A DNA stretch of 64,000 nucleotides, taken from contig CM046878.1 in NCBI GenBank assembly GCA_025667525.1, positions 515,228,274-515,292,273 of the forward strand. Reading direction: 5' to 3'. The stretch comes from Glebionis coronaria. Taxonomy: Eukaryota; Streptophyta; Magnoliopsida; Asterales; Asteraceae. The notes under the pieces were generated by a model, which saw nothing but the letters and a program-made list of their open reading frames with translations, did not search any database and was not told the DNA's origin. Position numbers and translations under genes: made by a program. Shown here piece by piece: positions 1-11,741 of this stretch. The first letter of the stretch is position 1. Each line of letters opens with the position of its first letter.

Positions 1-17
1 TCGACAACCTTGCTTTG

Positions 18-95
18 CGATCTGGACTTTCCGATCTGACATTCCGATCTGACATTCCGATCTGGAATTCCGATCTAGACATTCCGACAATCCAA
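18..95 (+). repeat. CCGATCT motif array in leader of element A
   Basis: Five close copies of GATCT, mostly as TTCCGATCTGAC, separated by short A/T-rich spacers. The array sits about 170 bases upstream of the gag start and may continue left of the window. No protein frame explains it. Confidence 0.7.
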
Positions 96-262
96 AAATT
101 ATTCCATAAAAAATTTCGAAATCGTGTGTAATTTTGTCTTGGAATTTTTGGTTTATCGAGAACATATTTTAAGGGATTTTAACATTGTTTCTCGACTTCA
201 ACACAAAAACACTTAACCTTATTTCATTGTTCGATCAACTTTGTAAATCTTAACTTATTGAA

Positions 263-2323
263 ATGGAGTACACATCTCTTACGGATAAGTCCATCCTCTC
301 GGGTACGGATAATCGTCCACCAATGTTGGTGAAGACTATGTATGAGGAATGGGCTTCCCGAATGGAACTTTATATGTTGAACAAGGAGAATGGACATCTA
401 ATTTGGGCATCGGTGCTCAATGGACCATTAGATTATGGTACAGTGACGGAAGGTACGACTACTCGTCCTCGCACAACGGGTGAGTTGACTAGAGATATGA
501 AGATTCAAGATAAATGTGATAAGTATGCTACAAACATCATTCTCTAAGCCCTTTCCTCCAGATGTCTACAAACTCGTCAGCAAACATAAAGTTGCCAAAG
601 ATTTATGGGATAGAATTCGGGTTCTAATGCAAGGCACCTCGTTAACTAAACAAGAACGAGAGTGTAAGCTTTATGTACTTTTGATAAGTTTGCCTATGTT
701 CCAGGGGAGACTCTCAATGATTACTATCTGAGATTTACCCTATTGTTGAATGAGCTTAATATCTATGGCATGGCAATCCCTACCTTTCAATTGAACACCA
801 AGTATTTGAACACTCTTCCTCCAGAATGGAAAAAATACGTGACGGATGTTAAATTGGCTAAGGACTTGCATAACACCAATGTGGATCAACTTCAAGCTTT
901 TCTTCAACAACAGGAATGCCATGTGATCAAGGCTCGGTTGTCTACACCTCAAGTTCATGATCCACTTGCAATGTATGCTTCTCAACAAAACATGGCTTAT
1001 ACTTATCAACAACCATCATACTTGCAGCAGCCACCACCACACATCTATCAGCAACCACAGCAACTATCTTATCAACCACCAATGATGCCACAGCAAGAAT
1101 ATCAACAAAGTGTTCATCAACAATCTTTTCAACAGCAACCACCATATCAAACATCACCATCACAAGCCAACACTTCTCCATTGGGCTATACTCCTCAGCA
1201 AGGATATTTTCCAATAGAAGCACAACCAGCACAAGCTTTCTACTCTAATGAACTTCCACCAATCCAAGCACCGGTCTTTACTCCAAATGATACGCCAGCT
1301 GATGTTCTAAACCATCTCACCGCCTACTTGTCAAAACTTGTTGCCACTAGAGGATTTCCACCAACAAACAATCAGCTCCGCACATCATCAAATCCTCGAC
1401 AACAAGCCACTGTTCAAGATGGTCAAGTGACGGTGCAACCTATTCAGGGAAGGCAAAATTCATATGGACCTCCTACAAGGACTGGGAACAATCAAGCTGT
1501 AAATTCTCAAGCTAGTGGAAATGGGAGTCCTATTGGTCCTAAAAAGGTTGTGACTTGCTACAATTGCCGAGGACAAGGTCATATGGCTAGGGAATGCACT
1601 CAGCCGAAAAGGAGAAGGGATGATGCATGGTTTCGTGAGAAGATGTATTTGGTTGATGCTCAGTCTAAGGGGAAGATTTTGGATTCAGAGGAGTTAGCAT
1701 TTCTTGCAGACCCAGGGGCAGCAGATATTGACGGCATTGCAGTTGTTTCCACTTCTAATGCAGCTTATCAAGCGGACGATCTTGATGCATACGATTCGGA
1801 TTGTGATGACATTCACTCTGCCCAAGCTTCTCTCGTTGCTAATCTCTCTCACTACGGTTCTGATGTCATCAGTGAGGTACCAACCACATCTAATAATATT
1901 GATGATAACCAACATCAAGTTGGGCATGAAAATGACAACCTCGAACAGCATTCGGGAACTAGTAACTCAAATGATGTGGTATCCAATTCTACACATTTGA
2001 GTGAACCTCAACCAAATGCTACGACGGGTATGGAATCTTATGCTCAACATGATTTGGTAATGGTGCCTAAACATATTATTGATCAAATGCATATGGCCCT
2101 CAGACAATCCGTAGATACCAATTCCACCCTAACTGCTGAGCTTGCGTTGCATAAAGAAAAGGTCAAAGCTTTTGAAATGGTCCCTCAAGCAGAGAAAATA
2201 ACATGTTCTGAATTTGACCAATTTCGTTTTGAAAAGATTGAACACTTGAAAGAAATAGAATCATTAAAAGCTAATCTTTCCAATGAATTAAAAGAAAAAG
2301 AGTCGGTTGTCAATGATTTTTAG
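263..2323 (+). pseudogene. gag: Broken copia gag, nucleocapsid part (element A)
   Basis: Gag forms the virus-like particle and binds element RNA. The ATG at 263 opens a typical copia Gag (ADNRPP-like N-terminus, here TDNRPPMLVKTMY). The frame is lost near 548, continues in the next frame to about 675 (KHKVAKDLWDRI), and then returns to the first frame, so two indels bracket about 130 bases. The return frame has the family phrases LNTLPPEW and TNVDQL, then a long Q/P-rich stretch, then a canonical zinc knuckle C-X2-C-X4-H-X4-C at 1556-1597 (CYNCRGQGHMAREC). An acidic, N/S-rich tail follows. The frame ends at an in-frame TAG at 2321-2323, beyond which the same frame stays open, so the TAG looks like a nonsense mutation. 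Confidence 0.9.
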
Positions 2324-4745
2324 AAACTTAAAATGGATTTCGAAACTCTCGAGTCTAAAAAGGTTGAATCGGAAATTAATGCTACCAAACTTCTTAAATT
2401 CAAAGAACAACAGCTTTTAAAGCAATACGCTTCCACAGAAAAGGTTCATCTTTTAACTAAATCATTTAAAGAATTCGAACTTAAGCGTCTTCAAGATTTA
2501 CCACCTAATCCCGGTTATGCAAAACAAGCTCAGGAATATATTCCCGGTCTTTATGATATGACTATAATTGGCAAATCGAAAGAAGCACCTTATGTTCGTA
2601 GTACTGAGGAGACAAAATCACTTGAGGATGAAACTCATTCTAAAATGCTTTCAAAATTCCATACAATTGATTATGATCAACATAACAAAGATCAATTTTC
2701 GAAAAAAACACGCATTCGCTTACAAAAGGAATTAGCAGAATTAACAGTTCTTGTGCCCCAAAGTTTGTCAAATGAAAACCTTCCTAGTACGTCTCCTACA
2801 CTCGTCAAAAAGGATTTAACGAAGTTAATTCCACCGGTAAGTAAGGCGTCCGTTAACTTAAATACGGTTCACCAACACTTAGCCGATTTTGACAAGGTCA
2901 TTTTGGAACGTACGACGGCCACGGCCATAACGGAAGGTGAATGGAACTTTGAGCACACTAGAGCTGCGTTTCGAGATGAAATTGTTCCGTTTGTAAACAA
3001 TGTTAAAGCTTGTCTTCGTAATATTGATCAAGATTTGTTTTTGGAAATAGAAGAAGTTAGACGTGTTTTCAATGAAATGGAAGATGCTTATGAAAAGAAT
3101 TTACTTGAAATAGAACGAGTTTCACGCCATAATGATCTGCTTCTGAATCAAGTGATGTCTCATGATATAGTTTATGTATGTGTGAATACAAGGGTTGATA
3201 ATGATTCTATTGTGCATAATGTTGAATCTGTGGATACTGTGGTAGATAGTACTTGTCACGAATCTGGCGCTGAATTTTTAAAGCTTCAAGATTCATATTC
3301 ATCGCTTTCAAAACGTTTTGATGAGATTCAAACACATTGTATTTCGCTTGAATGCAAGAAACAATTTATTCAAGAAATCTTTGAAACGTCATTCGAAGGT
3401 GTTAATATTGATGATGCAAACTTTGAAAAGAGTTTTCGATTGAATTTACAATCAAAACAGCGTCAGCCAAGTGACAAGGTTGCTAAATCTTTGCTGATAG
3501 ACATAGAGAAATCTAAGGAGCTTCACTGTGTGAACGTACTTGAGGCCACTGAGAATTTTAAACTTGATCTAGATAATCGAGTTTCCAAGATGTTGTCCAA
3601 AGTTGATAACTTAAAACAGAAAAATACACGACTTTTCGATTCAGTACAGCCAGCATGTGCTCATACCACTGCACAGAATCAATCATTGATTGAACAATTG
3701 AATCGAAAGTCGGTGGAAATATCTGATTTGAGGGAACAAATTTGTGATAAGAACCTGGTCTTGGCTGAGTTAAAGGAAACACTTCGTACTCTCAAAGGTA
3801 AGAATGTTGTGGATAACGCAGCCACTATCTCAGCATCGTCCTCTAGTGCAATCAAAAGAACCCTTATAGCCGTCACACCACTTAACAAGGGCCCTAGGAC
3901 TAAAACATCTCAAACTTTGGTCAATAAAGATAAGGCGGAATCAAAACCAGCTTCTAATATTCCCGTGTTGCCTTCTACAGGAGTAAGCACCACTACTAAG
4001 GCTCAAAGATCTAAGCTTAAAAGAAACAAGAAGAATGATAGGATCTTGCCCCCATCTAGTAGTCAAGTGAAGAAGAAAGTAGAAGCCCATCCTAGGAATG
4101 TTATTTCTGTTTTGAATAAAAAGAATCATGTAGCTAAACCTAAAGGCTCTGCGGTTGTGCAGCGTTCTAAGCCTACTGTGAATTCTAATTTGAAATGTTG
4201 GAATTGCAATGAATGTATGTTTTCTAGTCGTCATGATTCTTGCCTTATTGACCATGTGAATGAGATGTATGCCCGGAAAAATGGATTAGAATGGAAACCG
4301 ACTGGGAAAGTGTTAACCCAAGTTGGTTGGATGTGGCGTCCCACTGGTAGAACTTTCACTATAGTAGGAAATATGTGCCCTTTAACTAGGATCACTCCCA
4401 CTGAAGTGAAGAAAGCGTGCCCTTTAACTAGGAGTACCAAGGCTACCAAAACACAAGCGTGTCCTTTAATTAGGAACACCAACACTACTGTAGGAACCAA
4501 GTGCCCTTTAACTAGGTCTACTCCCACTGTAGTGCCCGCGGATAATCCAAAACCTAAGAAAGTTGGAACTGTAAAACCTGTTAGTACTAAAACTCACAAT
4601 AGAAAACGCAGGAAATCTAAGGGTCTAAAAAATGTTAGCAATTCTGATAATTCTATATCTGTATCTGCTAACACTCCGGAACCAATAGTTTCCAATGCAT
4701 TGTCTACTGTTGTTATTGAAAACAGGTGGTCCAAATTGTTCTCTC
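2324..4745 (+). pseudogene. Gag/linker region: coiled coil, Cys/His module, CPLTR repeats (element A)
   Basis: This continues the gag frame without a shift after the TAG at 2321. Roughly 2330-3790 encodes a long charged, heptad-like region that should form coiled coil. A basic, S/T-rich segment follows. At 4196-4243 there is a compact Cys/His module (CWNCNECMFSSRHDSC) that recurs in element C. Next come W[KR]PTG[KR] phrases and four copies of CPL[TI]R between 4376 and 4545. The frame ends at a TGA at 4775-4777, while the protease frame opens from 4726, so a frameshift lies near 4700-4750. The role of this linker is unknown to me. Long Gag extensions of this kind are usual in this lineage. Confidence 0.8.
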
Positions 4746-6201
4746 GTATTTGGACTCTGGTTGCTCCAAGCATATGACCGGAGATCGCTCTCAGCTCAGA
4801 AATTTCGTCAGCAAGTTTCTTAGTATGGTTCGATTTGGTAATGATCATATTGCAAAGATAATGGGTTACGGTGAATATCATATTGGGAATGTTATAATTT
4901 CAAGAGTGTATTACGTGGAAGGTCTTGGTCACAACTTATTTTCTGTGGGACAATTTTGTGATGCAAACCTAGAAGTTGCTTTTCGAGAGCATACCTGCTT
5001 CATTCGTAATTTGGAAGGGGTTGATTTATTGAAAGGTACTCGAGGGAATAATTTGTATACTTTGTCTCTACAAGACATGATGGCCGCTTCTCCCGTATGT
5101 CTTCTCTCCAAAGCATCGAAGACTAAGTCATGGTTATGGCATCGACGGTTATCTCATCTTAACTTTGACGCTATTAATCACTTGGCGAAAAACGAACTTG
5201 TTCGTGGTCTTCCTAAACTATCATATCACAAGGATCATTTGTGTTCTGCGTGTACAATGGGGAAAAGCACTAAGAAGTCATACAAACCCAAGACTGAAGA
5301 CACCAACCAAGAGAAACTTTATCTTTTGTATATGGATCTTTGTGGGCCAATGCGTGTTGAAAGTCTTAGTGGCAAAAAGTACATCCTCGTCATTGTCGAT
5401 GATTACTCTCGGTTTACATGGGTGAAATTTCTTAAAGCAAAAAATGAGGCACCTAAATTCATCATCGGATTTCTCAAGATGATTCAAGTGCGTCTCAACA
5501 CTACTGTCCGACGCATTCGTACAGATAATGGAACCGAATTTGTGAATCAAATCTTGCGTGATTATTATGAAGAAGTTGGCATATCTCATGAAACATCCGT
5601 TGCACGCACTCCACAACAAAACGGTGTCGTTGAAAGGCGAAATCGCACACTTATGGAAGCTGCTAGAACGATGTTAATTTACGCAAAGGCTCCATTGTTT
5701 TTATGGGCAGAAGCAGTCTCTACAGCAGTGTACACCCAAAACCGGTCACTAATTCGTAAACGCCATGGTAAAACACCTTATGAGCTTCTCCATGGAAAAG
5801 TACCAGATTTATCATATCTTCATGTATTTGGTTCTCTTTGCTATCCAAATAATGATGGTGACAATTTGGGAAAACTTCAACCAGAGGCTGATATTGGTAT
5901 TTTCATTGGTTACGCACCCGTAAAGAAGGCATACCGAATCTACAACCGTAACTCTCGCAAGATCCTCGAAACTATGAATGTTGATTTTGATGAGCTGACA
6001 GCTATGGCTTCTGAGCAAAGCAGCTTTGAACCCGCACTTCATGAAATGGGACCCAGTAACATTAGTTCTGGTCTTGTCCCAAATAACCCTACTTCATCAT
6101 CATTTACACCACCTACTAGGAATGAATGGGATACGTTGTTTAACCGTTCTTTGATGAATTCTTTACTCCTCCAACCATTGTTGCTCCAGAACCTGAGGTA
6201 A
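4726..6201 (+). pseudogene. pol: Protease and integrase of copia pol (element A)
   Basis: The aspartic protease begins with the active-site phrase LDSGCSKHMTG (Asp codon at 4753). The GAG-pre-integrase/zinc region follows, with WHRRLSHLNF and CSACTMGKS giving the H-H-C-C set. The integrase core shows the three acidic residues in MDLCGPM, RTDNGTEF and NGVVERRNRT. A C-terminal segment, HVFGSLCYP to IFIGYAP, is the usual copia integrase tail. Integrase would insert the cDNA into the genome. The frame stops at a TAA at 6199-6201. Related sequence continues in another frame, so an indel lies near 6150. The individual catalytic residues look intact, but the domain cannot be made as part of one polyprotein. 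Confidence 0.92.
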
Positions 6202-6715
6202 TAGCTCCGGTAACCGAAGTTGTCGCTCCAGCAACCGTTGCACAATCAGATATATCTGCACCTAATGGTCAAGATATTCCTTCAATAAGTAATTCTCAAC
6301 CAACACATGTTTCAACTACCCATGTCATGCCTATTGATGATGAAGAGGATGATGATGATCATGATTTGGAATTCGCTCAAATGCGTGAACTTCCATTCTT
6401 TGGTGTACCAATTCCCGCCTCTAATCAAGCCGGGTCGTCCACCTCAGAAGAAGCTCCAACTACGGTTTACTCCAATCCACGGATTCGTGAACATGTCAGG
6501 TATCCACACGAAGTCAGTTACAAGAAAGTGCATTGTTTTGTCACTTTGATGCTTTTCTCACTGAAGTTGAACCTAAGACATGGCAACAAGCTTTTACTCA
6601 ATCCTGTTGGATATAAGCTATGCAAGAAGAACTTAACGAATTCATACGTCTTGATGTTTGGGAACTTGTCCCATGCCCGAATCAAGTGCAGTTACTCACT
6701 TTGAAATGGGTTTAC
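6202..6715 (+). pseudogene. pol: Integrase-RT linker, frame-shifted (element A)
   Basis: The stretch after the frame break is a proline/serine/threonine-rich and acidic linker (MPIDDEEDDDDHDLEFAQ) leading into the start of the reverse transcriptase region. The frame changes again near 6530-6545, after which the phrases are those preceding the RT fingers (EELNEF, WELVPCP). An in-frame TAG at 6716-6718 separates this part from the next. The linker has no catalytic role that I know of. Confidence 0.75.
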
Positions 6716-6718
6716 TAG

Positions 6719-8134
6719 GTGAAACTCGATGAGTTAGGCGGAATATTGAGGAACAAAGCTCGTCTAGTAGCTCGTGGATACAAGCAATTATTGGGCATCG
6801 ACTTTATGGAATCCTTTGCACCTGTTGCCCGTTTGGAAGCTATTAGACTATTCCTTGCTTATGCAGCCCATATGAATATGATCGTCTATCAGATGGATGT
6901 GAAGACGGCATTTCTTAATGGTGAAATCAAGGAAGAAGTCTATGTTCAACAGCCGGATGGTTTTGTGAATCCTAATTATCCTAATCATGTGTACAAGCTT
7001 AAGAAGGATCTTTATGGGTTGAAGCAAGCTCCACGCGCATGGTATGATCTATTGTCACAATTCCTCATTTCTCAAGGCTTCGCAAAAGGCAAGGTGGATC
7101 CCACGCTGTTCATTCAGAAACGAGGTAAAGATATGATTATGGTACAAATATATGTTGATGATATTATATTTGCAGCCTCGACCCAAACCTTATCGGATGA
7201 GTTTGGGACACTCATGTCTTCCAAGTTTAAGATGTCAATGATGGGCAAGGTATCATTCTTCTTAGGTCTTCAGATATCTCAGAGTCCCAGAGGCATCTTT
7301 ATTAATCAATCCAAATATGCCCTTGAATCGCTTAAGAAATATAAGATGGAATCTTGCGACCCCGTGGACACTCCAATGGTGGAGAAATCTAAGCTTGATG
7401 CAGATCCACATGGAGTTGCCGTTGATCCGAAACTTTATCGTGGAATGATCGGTACTCTTCTGTATATCACAGCCAGTCGACCTGATCTTCAGTTTGCTAT
7501 ATGTATGTGTGCCAGGTATCAAACTAGGCCTACTGAGTTACACTTAGCTACTGTTAAAAGGATCTTTCGATATCTTAAAGGAACCATTAATCGGGGACTT
7601 TGGTATTCGAAGGACTCTTCTATTGCACTAATGGCATATGCAGATGCGGATCATGCGGGTTGTCAAGATACAAGGCGTAACACGAGTGGAACTTTGCAAC
7701 TATTAGGAGATCGACTATTCAGTTGGGCATCGAAAAGGCAGAAAAGCGCTGCAATTTCAAGTACGGAAGCAGAATACATAGCTATGTCTGGTTGCTGTGC
7801 TCAAATTATTTGGATGAGATCGCAATTAACCGACTATGGTCTAGGTTTCAACAAGATTCCGATGTACTGCGACAACAAAAGTGTAATTGCCTTATGATGC
7901 AACAATGTTCAATTCTCCCGGTCGAAGCATGTTGACATTCGCTACCATTTCATCAAGGAGCAAGTGGAAAATGGAGTAATAGAGCTTTACTTTGTCCGAT
8001 CTGAGTATCAATTGGTGGATATTTTCACGAAGGCTTTAGATCGAGCTCGAATTGAATTTTTGGCTGACAAGCTAGGAATGAGAACTTTCTTGCCTGAGAC
8101 TCTAAAGGAACTAGCAGATGAAGCGAAAGAATAG
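6719..8134 (+). pseudogene. pol: Reverse transcriptase and RNase H of copia pol (element A)
   Basis: This part copies the element RNA into DNA and removes the RNA strand. RT motifs are [31 protein letters not shown] and [12 protein letters not shown], and an intact YVDD catalytic box at 7151-7162. FFLGLQISQ and DTPM follow. RNase H shows [22 protein letters not shown] and YCDNKS. An in-frame TGA at 7895-7897 cuts off the last part; the same frame then runs on ([19 protein letters not shown]) to its natural TAG at 8132-8134. The copy is therefore close to full length, with one stop inside this block and one just before it. Confidence 0.93.
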
Positions 8135-8289
8135 TCTTGGTAAAACTATTCCCGTATCCTTGGTGATCATTTGTATATATTGTTTATATTTTTATCCACA
8201 AAAGCAAAATACAAAAATATAAAACCATATAAAAACCATAAAAATTGAAAAATTCATAAAAATCCAAAAATATTTCTACTTTATTTTTC

Positions 8290-8556
8290 AAAGGCATGTC
8301 TTTTGGTACGATAATATTTACGGCCTTAGAAATGTCGATTAATATTGACACGGTGCCATAAATAGAGTTCGTACAAAAGTTGTAATTATTTCATAAAACA
8401 TGCCTAAATGGCTTGTAGTTATTTCAGACTGCAACCCGGTTTTCACATTAAAGTCAAGTATTTCTTATGAAAGCTTTGGCTCTCAACGGGAATTAATTTT
8501 CTCGGGCAAGGTTTACTTTAAAACCTTGTAAGGGATCAAGTTTACCTTATAACTTG
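8290..8556 (+). other. Hairpin module in 3' region of element A
   Basis: AGGCATGT at about 8291 pairs with ACATGCCT at about 8398. Further along, CGGGAA/TTCTCG pair around 8487-8504 (with one G.T), CAAGGTTT (8507-8514) pairs with AAACCTTG (8521-8528), and CAAGTT (8537-8542) pairs with AACTTG (8551-8556). The module matches in position and layout the repeated modules of element C, with different arm sequences. Confidence 0.55.
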
Positions 8557-9938
8557 GTCTAACACAAATCTATGTACGTTTCAGTGCATTTATTTGTTAA
8601 AACAAGAGAAGTCTTGTTTTTATGAAGTTATCATCTCTACAATCATGCAATCTACAATTGGTATCTACATACTCGACGATGCGACTACTCAACCGACGAC
8701 TACAGCTCTTTCAATAGAACACGGGTCAACAATTGAAGGGGGGCAATTGTCAAGCATTCAGAATCCTTGATGCCGAACGTACCAAGTTCACAAGTTGGTG
8801 TCAAGACAAAAATACCAATCGTACACGTGGTGTCGAGAGATGACTTCAGACGTGACGAGGCGACCAACATATGCTGACAAGAACCATTTGATCTTATCAT
8901 ATGATGTTCTCATCAATCAGGTCCAACCTTGTCAATTCTTTTTAATATGGTGAATATGTGATCATGTTACAAATCAGTATCATATCTCATGCGTTTGATA
9001 TCATGAAGATAAAACGGACTTGCATTTTTCTTCCCAAAACCTTTGTTAAAACTTCATTAAATCAATTGATATTAAAAACATCGATTGGGTTAATATTTTT
9101 AATATGGGGGAGAAAATGTGATTTAATATGGGATATTATCACAAACGGTTTGACTTAATGTGCTGGCTCATCCCGACATGTACGAAATGTTTTCGAATAT
9201 CGTGGCATATGTTAAGGGGGAGCAAAACGGATTTGCATATCAAAATGGATTTCATGGTGACATATACTTACCCAAAACCCATTTATTTCACGACGATGAA
9301 GATTGTGGTGACATAAGGATGGTAGGATAGGTTAAGTCCTATGATTCTTCCAGAACCGGAGGAATCTTTCCAAGGACATTCCATAGCTAGAAATAGTAGT
9401 CCTTAGGAAAGTTGGAGAAAGATTGTGAACGTAGCTGAATGCCGACCAAGTACTTAAGTTAGCACTGGAACAATCACAACAAGGTGCTAGTTATGACTTA
9501 TTGGTAAGCATTGAAGGGGTTGAAGAATGAAAAAGAATTGTAAAGATAAAGGGTGTAAAGAAAGAAGCCCTCCTTACAACTTTAGGCAGAAACCGGGTCA
9601 ACACATATGCTATTAAGATCATTTTAATGATTCTCGATATTGAAGACAGACATCATGGACCCAGTGATGCAATGCACAACCCATCCCAGCTAACTCAGAT
9701 ATCTCTCAAAAGGTATTTGTTTTAATCACACGGAGACAACACGTTATCTATTGATTTATTCACTCCGAATAAATTGGTATTGAAATGGTGGCACTCCTCT
9801 CCAGCCTCCGATCACTAAGATCCAAAATGCACGATCGAGTCTAGAGCCATTTGAGATCATCAAATATCTCATTAGGACACACTTTCATATTTCCTTGCTT
9901 GTTCACACACTGTGAAAAGTAAGAAATATTTTAAGAGT

Positions 9939-10333
9939 CCTACGCAAAATCTTCATGATCTTGCCTGAACATCCGAGTAATACGAAATTATTTACAATGA
10001 AGATGGAAATCCTTCTTGAGCGAATATCAAAAAGCTCATGGTAGGTGACTTGTGCGATTCTTTATGAATCAAACTTGTGATAACTGGAAAGCAACAGCTG
10101 TTTAATTCTTAACTGAATTTAAACATGTTCCAGGCCTCTACGCAATATCTTAGTGATCTTGCCAGAACACTCAGAGTGATACCTTAGTGTTCACAGTGAT
10201 GAGTGGAAATCCTTCTAGTGTTAACCTCAAACAGCACTTGGTAGGTAACTTGCAAGATTCTATACGAATCAAGCTCGTGACAACTGGAAAGCAACGATGG
10301 TGCGATTCTTAATTGAATTTCACTTGTTCCAGG
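9939..10333 (+). repeat. Tandem dimer, about 197 bp unit (element A)
   Basis: Two diverged head-to-tail copies, 9939-10134 and 10135-10333. Each begins near CTACGCAA, passes through GGAAATCCTTCT and AACTGGAAAGCAAC, and ends with TTCCAGG. The same dimer occurs in element C at 37519-37923, so the duplication predates the split of the two families. Confidence 0.75.
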
Positions 10334-10977
10334 AATCAGAATTGACGGCTTCAAATCATGCGGATATTATTATCCAAATGATTCACTCTTTATGTTCGCA
10401 GTCAGCTTTGGACGGTCGAATAAAGAGAACGGGTTTACCCGCGAAATCCTGTCAGGAAGTTACTTAATTGAAACTATCCGTCACGGGTACGATATCTAAT
10501 ATCGTCCAACGGTCTTCACCGACCGGAGGTAAAAAGCTACCGAATTAGAATGAAATGTTCAAAGCCATTTCGTTCGTGTCTACTTATGTTGCGGCATTTG
10601 AAGACGGTGGTGTTGCGGGATCCAAGAAGAAGTCGTCCCCGCATGCTTATACTTTATTTACTTAATATCTCATCGAATTCAAGAAATCCTAAAAGTTAAG
10701 TCTTCCGCTGTATTGAACTCTGAAGCATTCAAGAATTACTAAGGTATAAGTATGTGGGACGTGAGGTCACGAAGAGGCGAAGATCACAAGTGATGGATGC
10801 ACAAGATCAAGGCAAGAGATTAATACTCAAGATTGATATCAAAGATCACATCAGCATGTTCACCAGAAAAGAAAAAGAAAAAGAAAGACGAAGACTACGA
10901 GCTCAAGACAAGCATAGTATGTTAGGTTTATTTTTATTATTATAACTTGGGTAACGCCCTTGTTTGGAGTGACCTCC

Positions 10978-10990
10978 CTTAGGGGGAGAT
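10978..10990 (+). other. Polypurine tract of element A
   Basis: CTTAGGGGGAGAT lies directly before the LTR start TGTTGG. It is the expected site where RNase H leaves the primer for plus-strand DNA. Confidence 0.85.
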
Positions 10991-11323
10991 TGTTGGAAAT
11001 ACGTTTTACGTATTAAGAAGGATCGGTCACTCCAACGATAGTCCATGTAATAGCTCGTAGTTTAGTTAACTTTCTTTATTTATCAAACAAGAACAAGCCA
11101 AGCCTACAACTTGTGTAGGCCGGCCCAAAATGTAAGCCCAAGCCCATGACAAGGGCTTGGGTATATAAACCCTCTCCTTAGATGGAGAGGGTGGTGTGGT
11201 TTCATAATTTACACATAGTTCTTATTAACTTTCTCTCTCTAAAAGTGTGAAATCCACCATCTTTCTATCTCTTTCTCTCTCTAAAAACATAAGCATAGAT
11301 TTACAATCCTTCAAGTTCCTACA
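10991..11323 (+). repeat. 3' LTR of element A
   Basis: The LTR starts TGTTGGAA right after the purine tract and is inferred to end TTCCTACA at 11323, a near-perfect inverted match to the start. This gives 333 bp. It contains a TATA box, a pyrimidine-rich TCTCTCTCTA stretch and transcript-end-like sequence. The partner LTR is outside the window, so the right border rests on the TG...CA ends alone. Confidence 0.8.
11102..11190 (+). promoter_or_regulatory. TATA box between three short hairpins in LTR of A
   Basis: TATATAA at 11162-11168 is the likely core promoter. CCCAAGCCC (11137-11145) pairs with GGGCTTGGG (11153-11161) and abuts the TATA box. CCTCTCC (11171-11177) pairs with GGAGAGG (11184-11190) just downstream. 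GCCTAC/GTAGGC form a third hairpin at 11102-11120. Confidence 0.6.
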
Positions 11324-11603
11324 CACGGATGATACGAATGACGTCTTTATAATCATGGATATATTAAATATGAGACCAAGATTTGAAAGTGACATGGTAA
11401 TATATGAGGTAAAACGTTGCAGGTTCCTACTGAGTGTGCTTCACCTGCCTCCCGTAGAACGAACACTGCGTGTTCAAACGTGACAACACTCCGGTGATGA
11501 GGCTGAAATTCTTATGGCCTGATTCATTCACGGCACAACAGAATGGTTATACCCCTTGGAGGGTATTCTGAATTACGTATGGTTGTTTCAGATGATAAAT
11601 GTG

Positions 11604-11741
11604 AGTCATGTGTCCTAACTCGTGTCTTGAAAAGATATACGTATGACATGTGTCTTGACTAGTGTCTTGACATGTGTCTTTAGAAAATACACGTGAGACA
11701 TGTGTCTTGATGGATGTCTTGACATGAGTCTCGAGATGTGA
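11604..11741. repeat. Diverged ATGTGTCTTGA repeats
   Basis: Several copies of a phrase close to GACATGTGTCTTGA, interleaved with ATACACGT-like words, arranged irregularly over about 140 bases. Confidence 0.5.

Larger units (their letters stand above)
8135..10977 (+). other. Long non-coding 3' region of element A
   Basis: No coding frame of note is present. This 2.8 kb lies between the end of pol and the purine tract. Much of it is collinear with 36028-38610 of element C: the GGCATGTCTT block, a GATTTAATATG block, a CAACAAGGTGCTAGT block and a tandem dimer. That conservation, while pol is lost in C, suggests that the region matters for RNA folding, packaging or replication. This is inference. 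Confidence 0.75.
1..11323 (+). mobile_element. Element A: Ty1/copia retrotransposon, 5' LTR off-window
   Basis: The order leader, gag with a CCHC knuckle, coiled-coil linker, protease, integrase, reverse transcriptase, RNase H, long 3' region, purine tract and LTR is that of a Ty1/copia element. Integrase preceding reverse transcriptase separates copia from gypsy. The 5' LTR and primer site lie upstream of the window. The coding region has at least five breaks, so this copy cannot make its own proteins. Its 3' region is homologous to that of element C, so both belong to one lineage. The wording matches polyproteins I associate with Asteraceae. It appears to be inserted into the internal DNA of the minus-strand gypsy element F, but the target duplication cannot be checked because the left end is missing. 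Confidence 0.93.
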
